This document shows positions 22,886 through 32,261 of a stretch of DNA of 64,000 nt, one piece after another. The notes under the pieces were generated by a model. That model was given only the letters and a program-made list of their open reading frames with translations, was not told where the DNA came from and ran no database searches. The stretch is from Notospermus geniculatus (taxonomy: Eukaryota > Nemertea > Pilidiophora > Heteronemertea > Lineidae). A program made the translations under genes and the position numbers. Location of the stretch: contig NMRB01000233.1 in assembly GCA_002633025.1 (NCBI GenBank), forward strand, positions 87,107 through 151,106, given 5' to 3'. How positions within the stretch are numbered: position 1 is the first letter of the stretch; the number at the start of each line of letters is the position of its first letter.

Positions 22886-23475
22886 TTGGGGTCAAGCTAG
22901 GGTTATGTAACACAATGGGGATGCGGGTCATAAAGTTTTTATCTCTTTTCCAGTTCATGGCCACATTCAAACCATTTATGTACTGAACGTCATTAACAAC
23001 AGTGATAGTATCGTCATTTAACTTTGAAAAGAATTCCTCTGGATCTGCTATAAAACAATGTAAAACAAAAGACAAAGAATTTCGGTCCGTATTCATGCAA
23101 AACCGACCCCAGATATTGTTCAGACAGAGTTTAGCAATTGTCCTCAGCCCATTCTTGAAAGATATCTTCCCCTTATCAAGGAGAATACCCTCATGTTGAA
23201 GGTATGATTCAATGTATCTGGCTTTGTCCTCTTCAGTTTCAACCCAATTGGGATAGCCAGATGCCTCTTGTTTGATCTTCAGGAATGTGTTGATGTATTC
23301 CAACAAGAATGTATTGTCGGATGTATTCCGACAAGAGTCGATGTATTGATGTACCGGTATTCCGACAAGAGTCCCTGCTGATTAGTTTCTTTATCATACT
23401 GTAATGTCTCTTCATAGTGCCAAATTTCAAAGCCTTTTATGATTTTGTAACCACAGTCGACAGCTTTTTGCACTA
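22886..23475 (-). pseudogene. Type B DNA polymerase fragment (protein-primed, DNA_pol_B_2-like), broken
   Basis: The upstream part reads KIIKGFEIWHYEET, then a repeat-disrupted joint, then INTFLKIKQEASGYPNWVE, then a K-x-x-x-x-x-R-x-I-A-K-L-x-x-N-x-x-W-G-R-F block. These are the residues around motif B of small type B DNA polymerases carried by self-replicating transposons. The frame is broken at about 23280-23385 by tandem cttgtcggaatacat-like copies. The downstream catalytic motif C is not seen; the frame runs into the DIRS fragment. It is a relic. Confidence 0.6.
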
Positions 23476-23494
23476 TCTGGGATACACCAAGTGC

Positions 23495-23580
23495 CTATAA
23501 TGCACCTTTCGGTCTCATTGTGTGTACAAGACGTTGGTAAACATTCTTCGCAACAAGTTCTACAGAGGGGTTTGTACTCG
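23495..23580 (-). pseudogene. Continuation of the exon next to the tandem array
   Basis: In the last array unit the coding frame passes through the splice-like site and continues as NPSVELVAKNVYQRLVHTMR and then PKGAL before a stop. The other units do not have this extension. It probably belongs to the same polymerase gene and precedes the block at 23390-23475. Confidence 0.4.
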
Positions 23581-23581
23581 C

Positions 23582-25110
23582 CTTTATTTCCGGTTCAGTG
23601 GGCTCCAAAAGCAATGCGCTGATTCCCGAACTTTGATCGAAAAAACAGGGGTTAATGTCGTCCAATCCAGCTGACAATCCAAGGGATTTGACTGGTAGGT
23701 TGACGGTGGTTGTTCAACTGGCTGTCTCTTCACAGCTGAAGTTCGCAAACGTTTTCCTGACCGTTGATGATACATGTTTGCTGTTGTTGTCCTTTATAGT
23801 TGTGATATAGTTAGGAATGGCATGTGAAATTTGTACTCGCCTTTATTTCCGGTTCAGTGGGCTCCAAAAGCAATGCGCTGATTCCCGAACTTTGATCGAA
23901 AAAACAGGGGTTTACTGTCGTCCAATCCAGCTGACAATCCAAGGGATTTGACTGGTAGGTTGACGGTGGTTGTTCGACTGGCTGTCTCTTCACAGCTGAA
24001 GTTCGCAAACGTTTTCCTGAGCGTTGATGATACATGTTTGCTGTTGTTGTCCTTTATAGTTGTGATATAGTTAGGAATGGCATGTGAAATTGCATGTGAA
24101 ATAGGTTGACAGTGGTTGTTCGACTGGTTGTCTCTTCACGGCTGAAGTTCGCAAACGTTTTCCTGAGCGTTGATCATGTTGATGATACATGTTTGCTGTT
24201 GTTGTCCTTTATAGTTGTGATATAGTTAGGAATGGCTTGTGAAATGGCATGTGAAATAGGTTGACAGTGGTTGTGATATAGTTAGGAATGGCATGTGAAA
24301 TGGCATGTGAAATAGGTTGACAGTGGTTGTTCGACTGGTTGTCTCTTCACGGCTGAAGTTCGCAAACGTTTTCCTGAGTGTTGATGATACATGTTTGCTG
24401 TTGTTGTCCTTTATAGTTGTGATATAGTTAGGAATGGCTTGTGAAATGGCATGTGAAATAGGTTGACAGTGGTTGTTCGACTGGCTGTCTCTTCACGGCT
24501 GAAGTTCGCAAACGTTTTCCTGAGCGTTGATGATACATGTTTGCTGTTGTTGTCCTTAATAGTTGTGATATAGTTAGGAATGGCATGTGAAATGGCATGT
24601 GAAATTTGTACTCACCTTTATTTCCGGTTCAGTGGGCTCCAAAAGCAATGCGCTGATTCCCGAACTTTGATCGAAAAAACAGGGGTTTAATGTCGTCCAA
24701 TCCAGCTGACAATCCAAGGGATTTGACTGGTAGGTTGACACTGGTTGTTCGACTGGCTGTCTCTTCACGGCTGAAGTTTGCAAACGTTTTCCTGAGCGTT
24801 GATGATACATGTTTGCTGTTGTTTGTCCTTTATAGTTGTGATATAGTTAGGATTGCCATGTGAAATTTGTACTCACCTTTATTTCCGGTTCAGTGGGCTC
24901 CAAAAGCAATGCGCTGATTCCCGAACTTTGATCGAAAAAACAGGGGTTTAATGTCGTCCAATCCAGCTGACAATCCAAGGGATTTGACTGGTAGGTTGAC
25001 AGTGGTTGTTTGACTGGCTGTCTCTTCACGGCTGAAGTTTGCAAACGTTTTCCTGAGCGTTGATGATACATGTTTGCTGTTGTTGTCCTTTATAGTTGTG
25101 ATAGTAAGGA
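23582..25110 (-). repeat. Tandem array of an exon-like block of about 211 bp with short spacers
   Basis: Four full blocks (23582-23791, 23841-24051, 24616-24827, 24877-25087) and three partial ones (about 24095-24210, 24310-24415 and 24455-24555) repeat. On the minus strand each full block starts after ...caactataaag and ends at ...ccggaaataaag. The two right-hand blocks are followed by gtgagtac, a consensus splice donor, while the left ones have gcgagtac. The first left block has a 1-nt deletion. At 211 nt the block is not a multiple of three, so adding copies would change frame. Likely an expanded exon of the neighbouring polymerase-type gene. Confidence 0.8.
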
Positions 25111-25481
25111 ATGGCATGTCCCTTTTAAGCCAGTTCAACAAGTGGTAATTGGAATGATGTCATCACGATGACAATCACGTGGTATGTTCATCCGCCTTTC
25201 AAATTTGCCGAGTGCACAAATATTTCGCAAGTAATTTTAATCTCCTCCTTCATGAAGTGATGTAATATGCCTAATCGTTTATGAGTCATGTTCCAAACGT
25301 CTGTTGCACGTGTTACATACAGAATCATTTACTTTTTCATGGACAAGGGTTCTCCGTCCTCTTTCCAATCTCTATCGAAATCACACTCCCAGTTAACAAC
25401 AATCGAATATCCCAAATCGCGAATGTGTTTCAATCTCTTCTGAGTTTAAGCACACAGGTGCCCTATAGTGTGACACTAAGT
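25111..25481. other. No gene recognised
   Basis: Short AT-rich stretch between the exon array and a 77-bp repeat. No domain seen. Confidence 0.35.
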
Positions 25482-25720
25482 CCACTGACCATCTCATGGT
25501 CCCTGAAACATTTCAGACACCGTGAACTACACACCCCATGAATTCATAAACAACATTTTTCCACTGACCGTCTCGTGGTCCCTGAACCATTTCGGCCACC
25601 GTGAACTACACACCCCATGAATTCATAAACAACATTTCCACTGACCGTCTCGTGGTCCCTGAACCATTTCGGCCACCGTGAACTACACACCCCATGAATT
25701 CATAAACAACATTTCCACTG
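25482..25720. repeat. Tandem repeat, three copies of 77-79 bp
   Basis: ccactgacc begins at 25482, 25561, 25638 and 25715. The unit includes tcgtggtccctgaaccattt. It lies immediately downstream of the coding block at 25700-26196 and the last partial unit overlaps that reading frame. Confidence 0.9.
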
Positions 25721-26196
25721 ACCCCTTGATGTGTTGATAGAAGTAATCATGTTGTAATGATTTTTCTGATAATATATGAACAAGGGCTTCCCGTTGCATT
25801 CACCTCTATAAACAGGAGAGTCTTGGTTCAATTCTGAAATGACGACTAATTTGTATTCCGGTTGTAAGATGGACGGAAATTTTGGCCATTCATCGGCCGT
25901 CACTTGCTGATTAACTGAATTCGGTAACGCCTTTCTCTGTAACTCTTTAGCGAGCTCATCCAAATTCCCCGCACCTGTCTAATGCTGTTCCAGTTTCTCG
26001 GTTTTTCAATTTTCGCCTTCGCTGTGATTACAGCCCTGGCAAAGCATAAATTGTCTCTATTTCTGATCTGTAATATCGACCTTTTCCTACGGTTTCTTTC
26101 AACCGGATCGGTTACTCGGTCGTTAGATAGCCTTGCACCACCAATTGACAAGGCGATATGATCGAATTTACAAAGAATTGACCTGCAAAGAGCCAA
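25720..26196 (-). pseudogene. N-terminal region of the transposon DNA polymerase protein, one frameshift
   Basis: The first frame (from 26196) contains QIRNRDNLCFARAVITAKAK. The second, overlapping frame contains LDELAKELQRKALP, EYKLVVISELNQDSPVYRG and KPLFIYYQKNHYNMITSI. I recognise this order from the region before the polymerase domain in large invertebrate proteins with DNA_pol_B_2 domains. A single-base frame change at about 25955 joins the parts. It is in the same strand and order as the polymerase relic downstream. Confidence 0.45.
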
Positions 26197-26552
26197 CTAT
26201 CATTGGATTGGCAGACTTTCTCTATTTCTTCGAGAATTCTTTCCTTCGCATGAAGGGTAAGTTCATTTCTCTCAGCCCATTCCCATTTATCGCTATTCTG
26301 ACTAGATCGTTTTGGTGGATATTATGGAGTGCATTTTCCAAGAAGTGTTCAAAAATTGTTTCTATCATTACAAGCATATCTCTGTATGACATGTTGTCGG
26401 AGAGCGCCCCCCCCTAATTCTTTGTTGAAACGCTCATTATGCCATTCTTCTTCCAAAATTGCTTCAAAAAAAGGGCCTTCATCCTCATTAAGTTCATTGT
26501 GGGTCCGTCACCTCTCCTGACCTGAGGTGTCATTTCGGACTGTTCGGGGAGG

Positions 26553-27012
26553 CTAGGGTCTGAAAATCCATATCATTTCCATTAGGTCGAGCAATCGGAA
26601 ACATGTTGTAGTATTTTCAGACTCGCAACATGAAATGGTTAATTGAGTTAATGGTTCTTCCGGATTAACGACATGGTTTGATTGAGGAAACTCGCCTGAC
26701 AGGAGGTCTGCCAGATGAGTCTCAGAAATCTCGAAAGAATCCATCAACGGTAAATTTAAAATAGGGAGTGAAGGCTCTTCGTTGAGTAAATCGGAAAAAT
26801 CCGGCGGAATATAAACTTCTTGATCGTTTGAATCTTCGGGGGATTTCAGGTGTCCCCACAGATTCTGTCTCTGATTCACTGATAGTTTCAATTGGTTCAA
26901 TGGTATAACCGTTTACAGTCCTCCCCGCCAGGTCACCGGTGAACGGATTAGTTCGATAACAAAGACCTGTATCGGGCACTTTCATCACAAGGTCATCTGG
27001 AGTTGATTTCAA
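26553..27012 (-). pseudogene. Acidic N-terminal region, probably of the same element; copy 1
   Basis: Two overlapping frames give an acidic, Ser/Glu-rich protein (TISESETESVGTPEIPR; PPDFSDLLNEEPSLPILN). I do not recognise a domain. The DNA from 26570 to 26950 is duplicated at 27930-28295. Its strand and position suggest that it belongs to the polymerase-bearing element as an N-terminal or structural protein. Confidence 0.35.
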
Positions 27013-27107
27013 TTACAGTGTTGAAGTCGCGCAGAAACGATGAGGAATCTCTGTTAAGACCAACGTTTTTGTTGCTCCTACATTGACAAACTGTCAGTTC
27101 TGAATCT

Positions 27108-27243
27108 AAAGCTGCATTTAGCTGACACGCGGAATGCGGTATAGGGCCGCGGAATCCCCGGCGGAAGCGATTTGTTGTATGCGAAATGCATTGAACTTTC
27201 CGCGTTCCGCAATCCGCATACCGCGTGCAGCTAAATCCAGCTT
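27108..27243. mobile_element. Foldback MITE with AAGCTG-ATTTAGCTG ends
   Basis: Left gctgcatttagctg-cacgcgg and right ccgcgtgcagctaaatccag are inverted copies. The centre is rich in ccgcgg. It lies between the two acidic frames. The target duplication is not clear. Confidence 0.65.
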
Positions 27244-27396
27244 AACTGAACATTATGGGAGGAATTTGACGAGTCTATGTTATAGCGTCATCGTGTGTTT
27301 TAGCACATGATTTGGTCGTAGCCTTTCCAAGATCACATATTTTTGGAATGAATTCGCTCATATGTGGGTAAGAGGCCAATAAAATGTTGTTTTCCT

Positions 27397-27727
27397 TCAG
27401 ATCATTGTGTAGTATGTCATTGGAATGCATGAAATGCATTCCACTGCAATAAATGTTATATCTCTATCATTGTCACTTAAGTCTGAATATGGGTGGCATT
27501 GTGCCTCATGATCTTCCTGGCCACATTGTTCACAGTTGGGGATGAGGGGGGGGGGTACTCGTAAAAATGGTGTCCACGTCAAAGTCAATATCACTTCCTG
27601 TCTCCTCAGCAGAAGACTCTACATCACTGGTACTGGTATTCCAGTCACTTGACTCAGCAGAAGGCTGCCACACTGTCTTGCCCTTCAGGAATATAGGACT
27701 GGGCGGACAGCTCAAATCACGAAACAA
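27397..27727 (-). CDS. Acidic Ser/Asp-rich open region, function unknown
   Basis: Two overlapping minus-strand frames carry an acidic stretch (DVESSAEETGSDIDFDVD) and a Cys/His-containing part (CEQCGQEDHEAQCHPYSDLS). A short C-rich run at 27545-27558 may cause a frame slip. No family recognised. It may be an exon of the same transposon protein; I would not treat it as a complete gene. Confidence 0.25.
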
Positions 27728-27929
27728 TTCAGCACCTGAAAGTAGAGAATATAATAGTGTGATAATGTCACGCCTGAGCGGCTGGACGCGATATTATTAT
27801 AATCGTTGAGAGAGAACTGCCCTTCTGCTTTGGGAGCCTGCACGGGCAAATTAAGACAAAGTCAAGAGTAAAATGTAGTTGAATCATTTATTAAATCATG
27901 CTCTCAAAAACCCAAGGCGGGTGGTACAG

Positions 27930-28295
27930 ATCAAGCAACTGGAAACATGCTGTAGCATTTTCAGATTCACAACATAAAACAGTCGATTTTGTTGATGGTT
28001 CTTCTGGATCCACATAGGGTTTGGTTGAGGAAACTCACCTGACAGGAGGCCTGCCAGATGAGTCTCACAAATCTCGAAAGAATCCATCGGCGGTAAATTT
28101 AAAATAGGGGTGAAGGCTCTCTGTTGAGTAAATCGGAAAAATCCGGCGGAATATAAACTTCTTGATCATTTGAATAAGTTTGACTTCGGGGAATTTCTGG
28201 TGTCACCGCAGATTCTGTCTCTGATCCACTGATAGTTTCAATTGGTCCAGTGGTATAACCACAGTCCTCCCCGCCAGGTGACCGGTGAACGGATA
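27930..28295 (-). repeat. Segmental duplicate of 26570-26950
   Basis: Shared order includes aggaaactc-cctgacagga, gagtctca-aaatctcgaaag and gaatataaacttcttgatca. The copy differs by scattered substitutions and small indels that break the frame, so it is a degraded second copy of the acidic region. Confidence 0.8.
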
Positions 28296-28380
28296 TTCCT
28301 AATCCTATCTGACGTCACTGGCGCGAAGACAAAAGCCTAATTAAATCAGGATTTTGTCTTATAAATGCATCACAACTCAA

Positions 28381-28480
28381 CATTTTGTTGATGCTCTTTG
28401 AACTCTCGTGTTGTACTTATTGACAGCCTCCGGCAATAATTCCACCCAGTCTTTGACAATCTCGTATTTTCCAATCCTTC
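28381..28480 (-). pseudogene. Second integrase C-terminal core fragment
   Basis: Minus-strand reading gives GKYEIVKDWVELLPEAVNKY followed by NTRVQRAS, closely matching the fragment at 21085-21195. The final His of the Y-N-x-x-x-H-R pattern is Gln here. Immediately upstream the frame enters the 35-bp repeat. Confidence 0.5.
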
Positions 28481-28645
28481 CTGGCAATGATGTTGGTCTC
28501 CTTTTCCAATCCTTCCTGGCAGTGATGTTGGTCTTCTTTCCCAATCCTTCCTGGCAATGATGTTGGTCTCCTTTTCCAATCCTTCCTGGCAATGATGTTG
28601 GTCTCCTTTTCCAATCCTTCCTGGCAGTGATGTTGGTCTTCCTGT
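28471..28645. repeat. Five tandem copies of a 35-bp unit
   Basis: ccaatccttcctggcaatga begins at 28471, 28506, 28541, 28576 and 28611, exactly 35 bp apart. About 1.5 copies occur at the paralogous place near 21190. The unit has no stop in any of the three minus-strand frames and 35 is not a multiple of three, so all three frames stay open across the array. Confidence 0.95.
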
Positions 28646-28832
28646 GAAGGGCTTGGTTGATGGCTCTTGGGTGCCTTAACTTGCTTCTTCAGGTTGTTCA
28701 CAGAGTTGAGATTAATGAGTCCATGGGGATAAGGTAAATCTATTCATTTTATATGTACCTGCATGCGATATGTGTACAATTGGAGCAAGCGATTACGTGT
28801 GGCTAGGTTGGTCTCTCGGTAAAAATCTGGGT

Positions 28833-28848
28833 GACCCTGACAAGGGCC
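28833..28848 (-). terminator. Histone-type 3' stem-loop, copy 0
   Basis: The minus strand reads GGCCCTTGTCAGGGTC: a 6-bp stem with one G-T pair and a 4-base loop, 18 nt after the stop codon of the degraded gene. A purine-rich element (complement of 28810-28819) lies 14 nt beyond. Confidence 0.65.
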
Positions 28849-28866
28849 GTTTGACTTTTGAAAAAC

Positions 28867-29205
28867 TTAATCCGATATAGGGTACATCGTCACCACGTAG
28901 TATCTGACTTCGTTGAGTTCCCTGACGAATTCGTGGTGGAAAACAACTCTGAAGTGCCTTTCGTCTTCTTAGCCTATGATCTGCTGGGATCTGACGTGTG
29001 AGGCGAAAGTATCCATTGTTGAAAGCGGGCCGCCCATTTGCATGCAGGTACCGCGCCATCTCCTCCACGTCTTCTCTTGTGTGATGCTTCTGGAAGTGTG
29101 ACGGACGTTTGCCATATCCGTCCCATGGTTGGACATGTCTATACACGATGTGATTGTGCCTCTCGTCTTGAAGAAGGATGATCGTCGTCGGTGGGACCGT
29201 TTTGA
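28867..29205 (-). pseudogene. RNase-like small protein family, copy 0 (broken)
   Basis: The conserved core is present: PPTTIILLQ, HIVYRHVQPWDGYG, ARYLHANGRPAF and, after a frameshift, EDERHFRVVF and VRYYVVTMYP. The frame shifts just after RQIPA and an in-frame TAA replaces the codon after IIG. The normal N-terminus is missing. Upstream it abuts a fragment of the 3' end of a copy-7-like gene (29206-29330), so it is a recombinant relic. Its 3' stem-loop is still recognisable. Confidence 0.75.
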
Positions 29206-29330
29206 TATCACAAAGGACCGTTTTGATATCACGATGGAAGAGATGACTCAATCCATCGGATATATATGGAAACTAGATAGTGCCAATTTGTATTTGAAGT
29301 CCCGCAGAACTTGATATCGATAAATATGTC
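29206..29330 (-). pseudogene. 3'-end fragment of a copy-7-like family member
   Basis: gatggaagagatgactcaat and the following bases match 43039-43140, the C-terminal coding and 3' end of copy 7, including half of the stem-loop (ggaccgttttgatatcac, present twice). Beyond it is the promoter-type sequence aaatatgtcgccatcgttga shared with the other copies. This shows that recombination joined two members. Confidence 0.7.
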
Positions 29331-29728
29331 GCCATCGTTGAAATCTTGAAGTTGTATGATAAAATAGGGCAAGTCAGTCCCCTAAGACATCAAAACACTC
29401 CACACTGTCAGAAAAAAACTCAAAAATGGAAAGAGGGAACATGCATGAGATCGTCACCTCTGTTATGCTACCCCATTGACCCTTTGATCTCTGGAATAAC
29501 AGTCAAACTAAGTAAGGGGATAATTTACAGCATGTGGGCTATGTGAACCCCGGGTGGGAACCACTAAAGTAGTTGGCCCCATGGGGATAAGGTAAATCTA
29601 TTTTAAATATGTACCTGCACACGATATGTGCAGGTACAATTGGAGCAAGCGATTACGTGTTGCTAGGTCTTGGTAAAAATTTTGTTGTATCAAGGCCTTT
29701 TGATTTCAAAAACTGCATCCAGGTCTTC

Positions 29729-30112
29729 TTAACTCGACATGGGGTACATCGTCACGATGTAATATCTAACTTCGTTGAGGTTCTGGATATATTCGTGCCG
29801 AAAAACAACTCTAAAGTCCCTTTCGTCGTCGTAGCCCAGGATCTGCCGTGGGATCTGCTGTGTGAAGCAGAATTGTCCGTTGCTAAAAGCGGGGCGCCCA
29901 TTCGCATGTAGATACAGCGCCATCTCCACCACGTCTTCTTTCGTATGATGGTTCCGGAAGTGGGGCGGACGTTTGCCACGTCCATCCCATGGCTGGACAT
30001 GCCTGTAAACGATATGTTGATAACTTTCTTCCATCAGAAGGATGATCCTCGTCGGTGGGATGTACCGGGACGCTTCCCAAATTTGTCTTGGAACGTAACA
30101 ACGAATTCCCAT
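29729..30112 (-). CDS. RNase-like small protein family, copy 1 (127 aa, frame intact)
   Basis: A single intronless frame starts at ATG (MGIRCYVPRQ) and ends in YYIVTMYPMSS. Order of features: HIVYRHVQPWDGRG around residues 33-46, a GKRPPHF segment, EMALYLHANGRPAF, IPRQILGYDDER near 92-103 and the YP-containing C-terminus. The H-x-x-x-R-H, K-x-x-x-F and V-T-x-Y-P layout resembles BECR-fold RNase domains of bacterial polymorphic toxins. This copy has lost the TATA-bearing upstream region (homology ends at about 30181) and its 3' stem-loop has decayed (near 29690), so it may not be expressed normally although the frame is intact. RNase assignment is inference. Confidence 0.6.
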   Translation of the reverse strand: MGIRCYVPRQIWEASRYIPPTRIILLMEESYQHIVYRHVQPWDGRGKRPPHFRNHHTKEDVVEMALYLHANGRPAFSNGQFCFTQQIPRQILGYDDERDFRVVFRHEYIQNLNEVRYYIVTMYPMSS

Positions 30113-31071
30113 CTTGCTTGTTAATTTGCTGTTGTTGAATATCGTGATTGCTGTTGTTGAATATCGTGATGATTATGGTGACGTATGAGGATGTTGATAC
30201 GGCCGACGCTGATTGGCGACCATGGATCCCGTGACGTCATGGGAGGGGTTTCCCCAGCACTCGAAGATTATTTTCCCATAAAAGCACCTTCTCCACAAAT
30301 ATTTTTTGGCGGCAGTAGAGGTACAACATACTGGACCATGAGTAACATATAGCCTCAGTTTTCAAGAGCCCACATTCAGACACTCACCAGAATTTGCCAG
30401 CAGTTTGTTGCTTTAATAGTATAGATGTTAAATGACTTTATTTCCTTCGACTTCCTGGGCCAGTTTTGTACGGAACCTGGTACGAAGTCTGTTAACTTTG
30501 CATAATAATTTCGCCCACGTAGCGCGCTGTAGAATGGCACCAATTTTGAAAGTACGAACAATCGTTTTTTATGTGATAAAAACGTTTGGGTTGGCAGTTT
30601 TTCGTATAGGGGCGGGTGGGGAGGATCACCAACTTTTTTATGTGGTCTAACTGTGGAGTGAGACTAGTCGGGCACATATTGACATTTCCAGGGGGTAAAA
30701 CGCGTTTTGTTCGGGCGATTGCATTTTTGGTTGACTTTGAAAGGGAAACAATAAAAAATCATAAAAATTTCTGATTTTTATGTCAGAAAAAAACTCAAAA
30801 ATGGAAAGAGGGAACATGCATTAGATCATCACCTCTGTTATGCTACCCCATTGACCCTTTGATCTCTGGAATAACAGTCAAACTAAGTAAAGGGATAATT
30901 TACAGCATGTGGGCTATGTGAACCCCGGGTGGGAACCACTAAAGTAGTTGGCCCCATGGGGATAAGGTAAATCTATTCATTTTAAATATATACCTGCACA
31001 CGATATGTGCAGGTACAATTGGAGCAAGCGATTACGTGTTGCTAGGTTGGTCTCTCGGTAAAAATTTGGTT
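30113..31071. other. Inter-copy segment; partly duplicated 2379 bp further on
   Basis: About 30430-31070 is nearly identical to about 32807-33450, from cgacttcctgggccagtttt through tcagaaaaaaactcaaaaat. The unit containing gene copies 2 and 3 is therefore a tandem segmental duplication with a 2379-bp period. No gene recognised within it. Confidence 0.7.
31049..31058 (-). promoter_or_regulatory. Purine-rich histone-downstream-element-like site, copy 2
   Basis: Reads CCGAGAGACC on the minus strand, 13 nt beyond the stem-loop. Equivalent sites follow the hairpins of copies 0, 3, 4 and 7. In histone pre-mRNAs such an element pairs with U7 snRNA. Confidence 0.5.
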
Positions 31072-31087
31072 GGCCCTGATAAGGGCC
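31072..31087 (-). terminator. Histone-type 3' stem-loop, copy 2
   Basis: The minus strand reads GGCCCTTATCAGGGCC, preceded by CAAAA and followed by AACCAAA: 6-bp perfect stem, 4-base loop, 31 nt after the stop codon. This is the layout of replication-dependent histone mRNA 3' ends. Confidence 0.8.
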
Positions 31088-31118
31088 TTTTGATTTCAAA
31101 AACTGCATCCAGGTCGTC

Positions 31119-31502
31119 TTAACTCGACATCGGGTACATCGTCACAATGTAATATCTAACTTCGTTGAGGTTCTGGATATATTCGTGCCAAAAAACAACT
31201 CTAAAGTCCCTTTCGTCATCGTAGCCCAGGATCTGCCATGGGATCTGCTGTGTGAAGCAGAATTGTCCGTTGCTAAAAGCGGGGCGGCCATTCGCATGTA
31301 GATACAGCGCCATCTCCAGCACGTCTTCTTTCGTATGATGGTTCCGGAAGTGGGACGGACGTTTGCCACGTCTATCCCATGGCTGGACATGCCTGTAAAT
31401 GATATGTTGATAACTTTCTTCCATCAGAAGGATGATCCTCGTCGGTGGGATGTACTGGGACGCTTCCCAAATTTGTCTTGGAACGTAACAACGAATTCCC
31501 AT
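31119..31502 (-). CDS. RNase-like small protein family, copy 2 (127 aa, intact)
   Basis: The intact intronless frame MGIRCYVPRQ...YIVTMYPMSS is almost identical to copy 1. It has HIIYRHVQPWDRRG, GKRPSHF, EMALYLHANGRPAF, QILGYDDER and VRYYIVTMYP. It is the best-equipped copy: a TATA box 85-98 nt upstream, a histone-type stem-loop 31 nt after the stop and a purine-rich element beyond. A small acidic frame starts 424 bp away on the other strand. No signal peptide is visible. The start is chosen because all near relatives begin MGIR or MGVR. The proposed role as an RNA-cleaving domain is inference from motif layout. Confidence 0.7.
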   Translation of the reverse strand: MGIRCYVPRQIWEASQYIPPTRIILLMEESYQHIIYRHVQPWDRRGKRPSHFRNHHTKEDVLEMALYLHANGRPAFSNGQFCFTQQIPWQILGYDDERDFRVVFWHEYIQNLNEVRYYIVTMYPMSS

Positions 31503-31925
31503 CTTGCTGGTTAATTTGCTGTTGTTGAATATCGTGATTGCTGTTGTTGAATATCGTGATGATTATGGTGAGCTGCGTGTCAACTCGGTTTTATATAGCC
31601 GCAATGGGCATAATCATGAAAGTTCCAATTTTCGTCGCTGCAGTTTAAATACCGGTATGTCGCCATCGTTGAAATCTTGAAGTTGTATGATAAAATAGGG
31701 CAAGTCAGTTCCCTAAATACCAGACGGCGGATCACATAAGCCTGAGAGATTCATCCAATCATGGTCACAGTCAACATGACACTGACCAATCAGAAAAGAT
31801 TTCCTCCATAATGAATGATAGGGTCATTAGGCATAACCTAGAATCGCTTCTAAGACATCAAAACACTCCAAACAAAATTCACGCCCCGTTCATTAATATG
31901 CAGTGAGTCTTTTTTCGCGCCATCA
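31503..31925. promoter_or_regulatory. Divergent promoter region between copy 2 and the small plus-strand frame
   Basis: Serves the minus gene through the TATA box complementary to 31587-31600 and a twice-repeated aacagcaatcacgatattca-like leader. On the plus side are gaccaatcag (CCAAT box, about 31783) and a weak TATA-like ttaatatg about 30 bp before the plus ATG. The same region recurs at 33886-34304 and, partly, at 35137-35421. Confidence 0.55.
31587..31600 (-). promoter_or_regulatory. TATA box of copy 2
   Basis: GGCTATATAAAACC on the minus strand, 85-98 nt upstream of the start codon. The identical motif stands before copy 3 at 33970-33983. Confidence 0.7.
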
Positions 31926-32057
31926 ATGACCGACCAATCGCTCGCTGTTGCACGCCTTGTTCGTGATTTTGTTGACTACTTGGAAAATATAGCTGAATCT
32001 GCACATGAGTTAGTCGAAGACAAGTACAAGGATTTGACATATACATATGTAATTTAA
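31926..32057 (+). CDS. Small acidic frame divergent from copy 2 (43 aa)
   Basis: ATG...TAA encodes MTDQSLAVARLVRDFVDYLE followed by an acidic helix-like stretch (AHELVEDKYKDL). No transmembrane segment or signal is visible. It faces gene copy 2 across a shared promoter region. The same frame follows copy 3 (42 aa; differences include a synonymous change and altered last codons) and a truncated form follows copy 4. No stem-loop follows it. By analogy with paired modules it could be a regulator or binding partner of the RNase-like protein; because the copies arose by duplication, conservation is weak evidence for coding. Confidence 0.4.
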   Translation: MTDQSLAVARLVRDFVDYLENIAESAHELVEDKYKDLTYTYVI

Positions 32058-32261
32058 AAGTATTCGTTGAGGAAGAAGACAGTTCAACTACGACGTGGAT
32101 GATTCATATCGTGTTCCTGGTGAAGATTGGTTATACAGACGAGGAGGGGGGGGGGGTAATGACTTCTTGTAAAATTTGGTGTGCAAAGATCGAAGATCTG
32201 AAATATACAAGTGATAGGTCCATAAGCTTGCTAGAAAAGCAATGTCTGTACATTCAGTTCT

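Noticed and set aside
23582-25110. CRISPR-like array of repeats and spacers
   Set aside because: The units are about 211 bp with similar spacers, have splice-like borders and encode protein; nothing matches CRISPR geometry.
28833-31087. Bacterial intrinsic terminators
   Set aside because: The hairpins lack a downstream T run in the right position and the context is eukaryotic; flanks and spacing fit histone 3' ends instead.
31926-32057. Diverged histone H2A, H2B or H4 gene as the plus-strand partner
   Set aside because: The 43 residues show no histone-fold motif or basic tail; the frame is acidic.
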